Shown in pieces: positions 1 through 7,411 of a stretch of DNA of 44,673 nucleotides. Made by a program: the position numbers and the translations under genes. A model generated the notes under the pieces. That model searched no databases. It was not told the DNA's origin and was given only the letters and a program-made list of their open reading frames with translations. The DNA comes from an uncultured Clostridium sp. (GTDB taxonomy: Bacteria; Bacillota; Clostridia; Lachnospirales; Lachnospiraceae): NCBI GenBank assembly GCA_947644195.1, contig CANRZB010000031.1, positions 1 through 44,673 on the forward strand, read 5' to 3'. The stretch's first letter is position 1. Each line of letters starts with the position of its first letter.

Positions 1-59
1 AACTTATTAACCAAGTAGTCTTGATTGACTACACCATTATTATACTAGGAGTGATAAAA

Positions 60-1295
60 ATGACTTATCAAATTGACAATCAGGAAGTAGGTAATTATCT
101 TTCAGGATTAATTGAACGAGAATTTAAGTCTGCAAGACAGTTTTGCAGAGAATATCTTCGAACAGATGGAATATATGAACCTTCTGGAGAAGAGATACAA
201 AAAATGGCAAACCGTCTATCTCAAATAAAGAAAGGTGCAAAGGCGATTCAGATTTATGATCTACCAATTTTTTCAGAATTGCTTCACGTTTCTTGTGAAC
301 AGATATTAAGTGCCGGAAAATACGGTGAACCCAAAAAAAACAGAATGACAAATTTCACGGTTGCTCAATCACATAATCAAGATGAATGGATTGCCTACAT
401 TGGTGAGAAGGATATCCCCATCCTTAATCCAGATGAATATGGAAAAACTATATTGGATTATGCAATCATGTTCGGTAATTATGACTTATTAAAATTTTTG
501 GTCAATGAAAACTACATATGGTTTGACAGTCGAAGAGATCAAGATTATATTATGACATTTGGCGCGGGAACGAAGATTCAGCGTATTAAATTTGAGGAAC
601 GTGATAATGGTGTTTTTGTACGTAAGCCTGATATGGATGATTTACAATATAAACTTGCAACAGAGGATCAACTGAGAATGTATATTATCTCCTTTGCAGC
701 AGATCACAATGATTTGTCTATGCTGAAAAAATTGAGGGCAAGGGAAATTCCTGAATTATATTATAAAGCGCATTATTTGTCCTGTGATTGTCCGGATTTC
801 AATGTTCATTATGACAGAAACATGGTAAGTCATATTGCAAAATCCAGTAATAAAGTGTTAAATTATTTTACGGATTCGTTTGAAATTCGAGATCGGATTA
901 GATACAAGGACGGTAGCAACCGTAAGCATATATTTATGTTTCCTTACATCTCCCAACTGTTGGATATGTTGATTGAAAATGAAAGTCCTTTTTTGGAAAA
1001 AGCATTGGAAAAATCCATTGAACATAATGAGAGAACAAGGAAAAAACTGAAATCATTGATAAAGGAATCTGTTCATAACGGATGTTATTATGGAGATAAG
1101 TGGAAAAAAGAAGTTGCTTTTCATGAAAATGGAAGTATTGTTCATTTTCGAGATACTCTTTTGGTTACCGGCATCATTACCAATATAGCTAGAACAACAA
1201 AGAGATGCACGAATAATAGAGTAAATCTGCTGATCACAAAATTGAATGACTTGTACAATGGAATAAAACATATTACAGAAGAAGAGATAGAATAA
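60..1295 (+). CDS. Hypothetical protein with HTH-like N-terminus and ankyrin-like segment
   Basis: I do not recognise a named family. The frame can be extended to a TTG at 21, but the ATG at 60 has AGGAG at 47-51 with an 8-base spacer, so it is the better start (411 aa). The first ~85 residues look like a compact XRE-type helix-turn-helix segment of a kind common in Lachnospiraceae (it ends near the motif SCEQILSAG). A stretch near residues 125-155 (KTILDYAIMFGNYDLLKFL) has the helix pattern of an ankyrin repeat, and a second similar one (IISFAADHNDLSMLKKL) lies near residue 220. No signal peptide or membrane segment is visible. It converges on the carbamoyltransferase-like gene with only 36 bases between the stops. 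A DNA-binding or protein-binding regulator is possible; this is inference. Confidence 0.6.
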   Translation: MTYQIDNQEVGNYLSGLIEREFKSARQFCREYLRTDGIYEPSGEEIQKMANRLSQIKKGAKAIQIYDLPIFSELLHVSCEQILSAGKYGEPKKNRMTNFTVAQSHNQDEWIAYIGEKDIPILNPDEYGKTILDYAIMFGNYDLLKFLVNENYIWFDSRRDQDYIMTFGAGTKIQRIKFEERDNGVFVRKPDMDDLQYKLATEDQLRMYIISFAADHNDLSMLKKLRAREIPELYYKAHYLSCDCPDFNVHYDRNMVSHIAKSSNKVLNYFTDSFEIRDRIRYKDGSNRKHIFMFPYISQLLDMLIENESPFLEKALEKSIEHNERTRKKLKSLIKESVHNGCYYGDKWKKEVAFHENGSIVHFRDTLLVTGIITNIARTTKRCTNNRVNLLITKLNDLYNGIKHITEEEIE

Positions 1296-1331
1296 GGAGA
1301 AATTCTTTGCTTTATAATAGTGTTGATTTAA

Positions 1332-2183
1332 CTACTTTTGGCGGGGATCTTCTTCGTTCATGAAACAATAAATCATTATAGCCTGTTGTACCTCCAACAA
1401 ATGTTTTTTAAAATGATGACCGACAAAATAATTAGAATCAATGACATCTTCGGATACTTCCTCGCCGCGATAGAATGGTGGACATGGGTTAAAAATGGCA
1501 TTTTCATTTGCCATGTCCATAATATTTTTGGTAATCTGATAGTGTTCAAAATCCCCAAGTATATCTGCCGGTAATGAGTCTGTACATATAATATCTTTGC
1601 CTTTGACTGCTTCTTTTATCTCTCTAAATGCCCGTACCCCTTCCATTTCGTATCCCTTTGGACAGCATTGCGACAATTCAAATCCTAAAACATTTGCTGC
1701 CTCCTTCCATGAAAGCCCAATATTGCCGGATTTGCCACAGTAAAGGTATTTGTCTTTGGTAAAATCTAGCCTGATTTTAGATAATGAATACAGATCTGAA
1801 ATAATCTCGGTAGGATGATTACTATCGGTCATTGCATTGATGATCGGAACAGTCGAGTGCCGCATAAATTCCCTAATAACATCCATATTTCTATGTCTTA
1901 CAATGATAGCATCTGCCCAATTATTCAGGTATTTACAAACATCTTCCAGTTTTTCTTTTTTATCCAAGGTTTCTGTTGGAAATAATATTGACTGCCCACC
2001 TAGCAGATAGATTCCTTTTTCAAATGTTACACGAGTTCTAATGCTCGTATTGGGGAAAAATAATACAATGCTTTTTTCATTAAGAAAACCCTGAAATTTC
2101 CCTTCCTGTATTTTATCTGCTAAATAAAAAATTTCAAAAATATCCTCTTTCTTAATGCTTTGTATATCAATTAAATTCCTCAA
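1332..2183 (-). CDS. Ornithine/aspartate carbamoyltransferase-like protein, orphan
   Basis: Carbamoyltransferases move a carbamoyl group from carbamoyl phosphate to an amine. The carbamoyl-phosphate loop is recognisable at residues 47-51 (SIRTR followed by VTFEKG, matching SxRTRxSFE), and HPTE at 123-126 stands where the family usually has HPTQ or HPCQ. The C-terminal HCLP motif of ornithine carbamoyltransferase is replaced by NPCPPF. At 283 aa it is shorter than the usual 305-335. The start is TTG at 2183, supported by GGAGG at 2191-2195 with a 7-base spacer; no ATG is available nearby. No arginine, urea or pyrimidine genes are adjacent. The fold assignment is good, but the altered substrate motifs mean the acceptor cannot be named. 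Confidence 0.75.
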   Translation of the reverse strand: MRNLIDIQSIKKEDIFEIFYLADKIQEGKFQGFLNEKSIVLFFPNTSIRTRVTFEKGIYLLGGQSILFPTETLDKKEKLEDVCKYLNNWADAIIVRHRNMDVIREFMRHSTVPIINAMTDSNHPTEIISDLYSLSKIRLDFTKDKYLYCGKSGNIGLSWKEAANVLGFELSQCCPKGYEMEGVRAFREIKEAVKGKDIICTDSLPADILGDFEHYQITKNIMDMANENAIFNPCPPFYRGEEVSEDVIDSNYFVGHHFKKHLLEVQQAIMIYCFMNEEDPRQK

Positions 2184-2544
2184 TCCAGCACCTCCATCTT
2201 TACATTAATTTAATCTGGGATTTCACTGTTTTGCTTTTCTTTTTTTTCTTACGACCTCTGGTATTGCATTGCCCATCGCCACGACATAATACGTTCCTCC
2301 AAAAATATAATTACTAAAAAATGTGGCATGAATTTATGATAGCACATTCTTTGGTTTTTATCATTAGAAATTTCATTTTGATAATTCTGTTTATCGTATA
2401 GATTAATAAGTGATATTGATGTATAATCAGATGGAGCAGTTTATCTGCTATCGTCGGATTATTCAGTGGAAGAGCACCTTCTTAATTAGAGTTGCAATGA
2501 TTCATTAAATTTATATTATCAAAATTACATGGGAGATTCAAAGT
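2184..2544. other. Intergenic gap between divergent genes
   Basis: This 361-base gap separates the leftward carbamoyltransferase-like gene from the rightward radical SAM operon. Nearest the leftward gene it holds the HAD hydrolase remnant described separately. The rest is AT-rich and must contain the promoter of the operon starting at 2545. A TATAAT at 2422-2427 is the best -10 match, but no good -35 lies 16-18 bases before it, so I do not call a promoter. I see no RNA gene in it. Confidence 0.5.
2223..2308 (-). pseudogene. Remnant of a HAD-IIB (Cof-type) hydrolase C-terminus
   Basis: Read on the minus strand, an open stretch ending in TGA (2223-2225) encodes YYVVAMGNAIPEVV followed by a Lys/Arg tail. 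VAMGNAxPEV is the highly conserved C-terminal motif of Cof-type HAD-IIB sugar phosphatases, where it contributes to the acidic metal site and the loop after it. Only about 20-28 codons look homologous; the rest of the domain (about 240 residues) is missing and the upstream sequence is AT-rich with no recognisable motif. This is read as a decayed gene end left behind by deletion or by insertion of neighbouring DNA. The motif match is clear; the origin is inference. Confidence 0.5.
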
Positions 2545-3858
2545 ATGAGTGAGAAAAGCAGGGAAACAGACGCCTTTTATCAGCAGTATATGTACAGTTA
2601 TCCTCACAAGACCGCATACCGGACTTTGCCCGACCTGGCGATCCAGGATTACCTGCCCAGGCTGGTAGGGGCAGAAAACAGCCTGTATTTCCATATTCCC
2701 TTTTGTGAAGCCAAATGTGGATACTGCAATCTTTTTTCCGTGGCAGGGCGGAATCCGTCGTATATGGAACGCTATCTGGATGCAATGGAGGAACAGCTTG
2801 GGCAGTATCACTTAGAGGAAGACGTATTTTCTGACGTGACTGTGGGTGGGGGAACCCCTCTGATCTTAGAGGAGAAACTATTGGAGCGGTTGTTTTCTCT
2901 CATAGACAGGGGAATGGGGAACGTTTCAGACTATCCGGTCATCATAGAAACTTCCCCCAACCAGACGACAGAAGGAAAGTTAGAGATCGCCAAAGCACAT
3001 CATACGCAGAGAGTCAGTATCGGGGTGCAAAGTTTCCAGGAGGAGGAATTAAAACGGCTGTGCCGGGTTCATTCCGCAGAACAGGCGAGAAAGGCGGTTG
3101 CTTTGATTCGAAAGCAGGAGTTTGCCTGCATGAATTTGGATGTGATCTATGGGATTCCCGGACAGACGAGGGATTCCTTGGGGGAGACACTGCGGGAAGC
3201 CCTGTTTTATCAGCCGGAGGAATTCTTTATCTATCCTTTGTACGTGAAACCGGGGACGCCGCTTGCAAACCGGGGAGAGCGGCCTTCGGGCCAGACCCGT
3301 CCTTTCTATGAAATGATCCGGGAATATTTATTGTTCCATGGGTATGAGCAATATTCCATGAGACGCTTTGTACGGGCTGATGTTGCGGTAGTTCATCCAG
3401 CAGAAGCCTGCGGTTTTGGGAATACGCTTTCCCTGGGGTGCGGCGGCAGGAGTTATCTGGGAAATTTACATTTCTGCACACCATACTCCGTCCGGCAGAC
3501 AGAATGTATCCAGCGTTTGGATGCTTACATGGAGACAGAGGACTACACAAAAATATCCCACGGTTTTATTTTGGACGAGGACGAAGAGAAGAGACGGTAT
3601 GTGATGAAAAATATATTGTTTGCCAGTGGTTTAGATGCCGTAGAATATCATCGGATTTTTGCCGGGGATTTGAAACAGGATTTTCCGCTTTTATCGGATT
3701 GGGAAGAAGAAGGGTATCTGCGGGCAAGTGGGGGAAACTATCTACTGACGGAAGAAGGGATGGCGCGTTCGGATGCCTTGGGTCCGCAGTTGATTTCAGA
3801 ACGAGTGAGAGGATTGATGCGTGAATGGGAACACAGTTTTATTACCGGGGCTATCTGA
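2545..3858 (+). CDS. HemW/HemN-like radical SAM protein, resembles the STM4012 family
   Basis: A 437-aa radical SAM enzyme. The 4Fe-4S cluster motif CxxxCxxC is at C54, C58 and C61, followed by the GGGTP loop near residue 100 and a GVQSF strand typical of the coproporphyrinogen-dehydrogenase-like group. The C-terminal ~110 residues have the HemN_C pattern (a winged-helix-like domain ending in LTEEG). Proteins of this length with this layout are annotated in enterobacteria as the STM4012 family, which occurs next to a second radical SAM protein (STM4011), as here; I make this link from memory. A heme chaperone (HemW) role is the alternative, but the operon context and the overlap with a second radical SAM gene argue for a dedicated biosynthetic role. 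ATG with GGGAGA upstream; first gene of the operon. Confidence 0.72.
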   Translation: MSEKSRETDAFYQQYMYSYPHKTAYRTLPDLAIQDYLPRLVGAENSLYFHIPFCEAKCGYCNLFSVAGRNPSYMERYLDAMEEQLGQYHLEEDVFSDVTVGGGTPLILEEKLLERLFSLIDRGMGNVSDYPVIIETSPNQTTEGKLEIAKAHHTQRVSIGVQSFQEEELKRLCRVHSAEQARKAVALIRKQEFACMNLDVIYGIPGQTRDSLGETLREALFYQPEEFFIYPLYVKPGTPLANRGERPSGQTRPFYEMIREYLLFHGYEQYSMRRFVRADVAVVHPAEACGFGNTLSLGCGGRSYLGNLHFCTPYSVRQTECIQRLDAYMETEDYTKISHGFILDEDEEKRRYVMKNILFASGLDAVEYHRIFAGDLKQDFPLLSDWEEEGYLRASGGNYLLTEEGMARSDALGPQLISERVRGLMREWEHSFITGAI

Positions 3859-5261
3859 CTTCTTGTAATTATTCCTGTGAATATTGTCCATTTTCCAAAC
3901 GGAATATGACGGCAGAACAGGAGAAAAAGGATCGACAGGCCCTGGAGCAATTTCTTTGTCAGATGGAGGCGGAGACCGAGGAACATGCCTTACTGATCGT
4001 GCCCTATGGAGAAGCCCTGTTACATCCCTATTATTGGGAGGCGATGGCAAAATTCAGTCAAATTAGAACGGAAGTATATACTGGCTGCCAGACGAATTTG
4101 AGTTTCCCGGTGGAACAAATGCTTTCGCTATTTGCGTCCTGTGGGGGAGAGAAACAAAAACTCCGCCTATGGTGCACCTTCCATCCTTCTATGACATCGG
4201 TGGATGCATTTGTCAGTCAGTGCAGGAAATTAGGACAGGCAGGTATTACCTATTGCGCCGGTGCGGTGGGGGATCCCGAAGCGTTATCCTATATACAAAA
4301 ACTTCGGGAAGCATTACCGGAAGAAGTCTATGTTTGGATCAATCGAATGGAGGGTAGACAAATACGGTATCGTGATGAGGAAATTCAGAAATTCCAGGAG
4401 ATTGATCCCTATTTTCCTTTGGAGTTACAGCATCTGCGGGCAGACAGCAAGCAATGTAGACAATCGGTGTTCCAGGAAGCGGAGGGATACCGATATTTTT
4501 GCAATCTTCATGCGGCGCAGCCAGGTAAGGCTGCGGACAACCCTTCCTGCAAAAGAAAGGAATGCAGCTGTTATCTTGCCTATTGCAATCGTATTGACGT
4601 GAAGGAATTAGTATTCTTTGAACCCTATCCTGCTTTTCGGATTCCGGTTTATCCCAAGGGAATTTTTCTGGATGTTGACGGGACGCTGGTGGCAGAGGGA
4701 GAACGGTCACCTACGAACTCTATGGTAGAAAAAATCCGTTGGCTGGCGAAGAAAAGCAAGTTGTATCTGGCAACGGCGCTTCCTTTTTCGGAAGCGATGG
4801 CAAAGTGCAGGAACATCGCAGACTACCTGTCTGGCGGTGTGTTTGCGGACGGAGGACATATTCTGGTCTGGAAGCAGACGGACCAAGGGCAGAGGGAAAT
4901 TCTTTGGGAAGAAGTGAAAGGTGTCTCTGTTCTTCCCAAGAACATTCTTTGTCGTAGCTATCAGATCCGGGGAGTCGTGTACAAGTATACGCTGTTTTCT
5001 AGAAGAAAACAGGGGTGGCGGCCAGGCGAGGCCGAGGATTTGATTCGGGAGATTGAAAAGTCGGTCATTGACAGGAATACGATTCGAATTCACAGGGAGA
5101 AAAGACATCTTGGCATTACGAGTGCAGATGCAGATAAAAAAACAGGGGTTGAAATAATCTGTGACCGGGAGGGGATTGCGCCGGAAGAAGGCATGGCAAT
5201 CGGAGACGATGTCGAAGATCTGCCAATGCTGTCCCTGTTTTCACGGTCTTTGTATCTATAA
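3825..5261 (+). CDS. Radical SAM protein (STM4011-like) fused to a HAD hydrolase
   Basis: Two-domain 478-aa protein. Residues 1-270 form a radical SAM domain with CxxxCxxC at C14, C18 and C21, plus a Cys-rich stretch around residues 225-255 that could bind an auxiliary cluster. Residues ~278-478 are a HAD phosphatase: DVDGT with the nucleophile and acid Asp at 283 and 285, and GDDVEDLPML near the C-terminus, which is motif IV of the HAD-IIB type. The ATG at 3825 lies inside the previous gene, giving a 34-base overlap and suggesting tight translational coupling. The radical SAM half resembles STM4011-family proteins, the usual partner of STM4012. The linked phosphatase suggests the radical SAM substrate or product is phosphorylated; that is inference. 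Confidence 0.7.
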   Translation: MGTQFYYRGYLTSCNYSCEYCPFSKRNMTAEQEKKDRQALEQFLCQMEAETEEHALLIVPYGEALLHPYYWEAMAKFSQIRTEVYTGCQTNLSFPVEQMLSLFASCGGEKQKLRLWCTFHPSMTSVDAFVSQCRKLGQAGITYCAGAVGDPEALSYIQKLREALPEEVYVWINRMEGRQIRYRDEEIQKFQEIDPYFPLELQHLRADSKQCRQSVFQEAEGYRYFCNLHAAQPGKAADNPSCKRKECSCYLAYCNRIDVKELVFFEPYPAFRIPVYPKGIFLDVDGTLVAEGERSPTNSMVEKIRWLAKKSKLYLATALPFSEAMAKCRNIADYLSGGVFADGGHILVWKQTDQGQREILWEEVKGVSVLPKNILCRSYQIRGVVYKYTLFSRRKQGWRPGEAEDLIREIEKSVIDRNTIRIHREKRHLGITSADADKKTGVEIICDREGIAPEEGMAIGDDVEDLPMLSLFSRSLYL

Positions 5262-5274
5262 GTTGGTATCAGTC

Positions 5275-5326
5275 ACAGCCGTTTTTTGATGGGATCACAA
5301 GAAGGAAACCCAGGAAAAGCGGCTGT
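5275..5326. repeat. Inverted repeat after the radical SAM pair
   Basis: ACAGCCG (5275-5281) plus a T-run pairs with an A-run plus CGGCTGT (5320-5326), giving an 11-12 bp stem around a loop of roughly 29 bases that also contains GGG and CCC. There is no U-tract after it, so it is not a standard intrinsic terminator. It could protect or process the upstream transcript 3' end. Confidence 0.45.
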
Positions 5327-5376
5327 AAATGGTTACGGATGTAGAATAGAGTAGAAATTTAAAAAAGAATTTCGTA

Positions 5377-5405
5377 TTGCGAAATAATCTAATGTCTGAT
5401 AAAAT
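5377..5405 (+). promoter_or_regulatory. Predicted sigma-A type promoter for the PPTase operon
   Basis: TTGCGA (5377-5382), a 17-base spacer and TAAAAT (5400-5405) match 4/6 and 5/6 of the vegetative consensus. It lies about 75 bases before the PPTase start and implies that the genes from 5481 to 10582 can be transcribed separately from the two radical SAM genes. Confidence 0.5.
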
Positions 5406-5480
5406 GTTAATGGAAACATTTGTTATTTGCTTTCACATGGGATATCCCCATCATTTTTTTCAAAGGATAGGAGTATCGGT

Positions 5481-6428
5481 ATGGTTTATCTGTTGGAATA
5501 CGATACGGTGGGAATGATTCAGGACAGGCAGACGGAGCGGAAACGAGGCAGGGAGCTTCTGCGTTTTGGATTGGACAGACAGTATGGTCTGCGGGCCGTG
5601 GTTCGGCAGGAATCTGGCGAAAAACCTTACTTGGAAGGTGTATCCGGTATCTATTTTAATATCAGCCATACCAAAGGCTTAGTGGCATGCGGCATTGAGG
5701 AACAGGAGATCGGAATTGATGTAGAATGGATCCGACCGTATGACAGACGCCTGATGCGCCGCATCTGTACGGAAGAAGAAATTGCTTATATAGAAGACGG
5801 AAATAGGGTGGGGGAGCAGATAAAAAATGAGAGGTTCTTTCGGCTGTGGACGCTTAAGGAGAGCTATCTGAAAGCCACTGGGCAAGGGCTGGCAGTACCG
5901 ATGAAAGAGATCTCTTTTATCATGGAGGAGAATAACCGGGAGCAGATTTCAAGCAATCTGCCCGGCTGGACTTTTCGACAGTTCCGCTATGCCGGGAGGT
6001 ATCTTGTATCTTTGTGCCGACGTTGTAAAGAAACAGCAGAAGGCACAAACCAGCAAAGAAAGAGTATGGATGGACATGTAGAAATTGGAGGGAATGAAAC
6101 GATGACGTATGAAGAGATTTTTGAAAAGGTAAAAAAGTTATTTGAGCAGGCAGATGTGAGCGAGGTCAAAGAACATCTTGCCTACCAGTTTAATATCGTT
6201 GGAGAGGGCGAGGGTGCATTCTATGCTGAGATCCAGGATGGGAAGCTGGATATCCAGCCGTATGAATACTATGATAGGGATGCCGTTTTTATCTGCAAGG
6301 CGGAAGTTTTGTTTGGTATGATCTCTGGTGAAATTGACCCGATCAAGGCCTTTACGGTTGGAAAATTAAAGGTGGACGGCAGCATTGATAAGGCGTTGAA
6401 GTTAAAGGACTTTGTGAAAAAGAAATGA
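5481..6428 (+). CDS. Sfp-type 4'-phosphopantetheinyl transferase fused to an SCP2 domain
   Basis: The N-terminal ~210 residues are a phosphopantetheinyl transferase, which moves the 4'-phosphopantetheine arm of CoA onto carrier proteins. Metal-binding D80 and E82 (GIDVEW) and the WTLKESYLKATGQG motif (W123, K126, E127, K131) are intact. The last ~108 residues (from codon 208) read like an SCP2/sterol-carrier domain (FEKVKKLF..., YEYYDRDAVF, KLKVDGSIDKALKL), a hydrophobic-ligand binding fold. The frame is open back to a TTG at 5427, but the ATG at 5481 has AGGATAGGAG directly before it (315 aa). The likely client is the carrier protein at 8807. An SCP2 domain on a PPTase is unusual, and an internal start at 6102 may make the SCP2 part alone. 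Confidence 0.85.
   Translation: MVYLLEYDTVGMIQDRQTERKRGRELLRFGLDRQYGLRAVVRQESGEKPYLEGVSGIYFNISHTKGLVACGIEEQEIGIDVEWIRPYDRRLMRRICTEEEIAYIEDGNRVGEQIKNERFFRLWTLKESYLKATGQGLAVPMKEISFIMEENNREQISSNLPGWTFRQFRYAGRYLVSLCRRCKETAEGTNQQRKSMDGHVEIGGNETMTYEEIFEKVKKLFEQADVSEVKEHLAYQFNIVGEGEGAFYAEIQDGKLDIQPYEYYDRDAVFICKAEVLFGMISGEIDPIKAFTVGKLKVDGSIDKALKLKDFVKKK
6087..6104 (+). promoter_or_regulatory. Internal ribosome binding site and start for a separate SCP2 protein
   Basis: Inside the fused frame, GGAGGG (6087-6092) sits 9 bases before an in-frame ATG (6102) that begins exactly at the SCP2 domain (MTYEEIF). This is a textbook Shine-Dalgarno arrangement and would yield a 108-aa SCP2 protein ending at 6428, in addition to the full fusion. 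Confidence 0.5.
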
Positions 6429-6436
6429 GGTTCAGA

Positions 6437-7411
6437 ATGAGGAAAGGAAGATTACTGTTAGGTGCTGCTTTATTGGGAGCCGCCGGAGAAGTTGCGGTTG
6501 CCTCTTATTTTTACCGTCGTACGATGCTTCGCGGCAATGCGAAACGGGATCGAACGCAGAAGATGGCAGGCACGGATTGGGATCGGTATATTCCGACGAT
6601 CCGTGCTGCCAAGGAATGGCTGGCGGGGCAGCCACAGGAGGAGGTCTGGATCACTTCAGATGATGGGCTGAAGCTGTTTGGACGATTTTTTCCGTGCGGC
6701 AGTTCGACAAAAACCGTTTTGTGCTTTCACGGTTATACCAGTGAAGGTCTCAATGATTATTCTACACTTGCCCGGTTTTATCTGGAACATGGATTTAATT
6801 TGCTGATCGTGGATGAGCGGGCGCATGGCAGAAGCGAGGGAACTTATATTGGATTTGGCTGCCTGGACAGGCTGGATGCTAAAGTCTGGATTGATTATCT
6901 CGTGAAACGTATGGGAGAGGACAGCAGTATCCTGTTGCATGGAGATTCTATGGGAGCGGCAACCGTTTTAATGACGACGGGACTTTCTTTGCCAAAGCAG
7001 GTAAAGGCAGCTGTTTCCGACTGCGCATTTACATCAGCGTGGGAGGTATTTAGTGCTGTACTGAAAAACATGTATCATCTGCCTGCGTTTCCAATTATGC
7101 AGCTTGCCAACCGCATGGTTTTGAAAAATGCCGGTTATGAATTGGATGAGTGCAATGCCAGACGGGAAGTCAGGAAAGCAAAGATACCGATTTTATTCAT
7201 TCATGGCAAGAGCGATACCTTTGTTCCGTGCTCTATGGTGTATGAGCTGTATGATGCCTGTCGGACAGAGAAGAAACTGGTGGTTATTGAGGATGCCGGA
7301 CATGTGGAATCCTGTTACAAGAACCCGGAAAAATATGAGGAAGCGATCCGTTCCTTTATTTTTCCTATTATGGAAAGGAAGGATGCTTATGAAGACCAGA
7401 AAGGGATGTAA
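6437..7411 (+). CDS. Alpha/beta hydrolase, membrane-anchored or exported
   Basis: A hydrolase of the serine aminopeptidase/YqkD-like group. An uncharged N-terminal helix (about residues 5-25) looks like a signal anchor. The nucleophile elbow is GDSMG (Ser about residue 171), the acid is in GKSDTFVP and the base in DAGHVE, so the triad is complete. HGYTSEG before it forms the oxyanion region. The ATG at 6425 would give an ATGA overlap with the PPTase stop but has no Shine-Dalgarno; the ATG at 6437 has GAGG six bases upstream and is preferred. In this operon it could act as a thioesterase that releases product from the carrier protein, or as an acyl hydrolase; the sequence does not say which. 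Its end overlaps the next gene by 23 bases. Confidence 0.8.
   Translation: MRKGRLLLGAALLGAAGEVAVASYFYRRTMLRGNAKRDRTQKMAGTDWDRYIPTIRAAKEWLAGQPQEEVWITSDDGLKLFGRFFPCGSSTKTVLCFHGYTSEGLNDYSTLARFYLEHGFNLLIVDERAHGRSEGTYIGFGCLDRLDAKVWIDYLVKRMGEDSSILLHGDSMGAATVLMTTGLSLPKQVKAAVSDCAFTSAWEVFSAVLKNMYHLPAFPIMQLANRMVLKNAGYELDECNARREVRKAKIPILFIHGKSDTFVPCSMVYELYDACRTEKKLVVIEDAGHVESCYKNPEKYEEAIRSFIFPIMERKDAYEDQKGM

Noticed and set aside
2545-3858. Heme chaperone HemW as the simple call
   Set aside because: Kept as an alternative only: the 34-base overlap with a second radical SAM gene is unlike hemW loci and fits the STM4012-type pair better.
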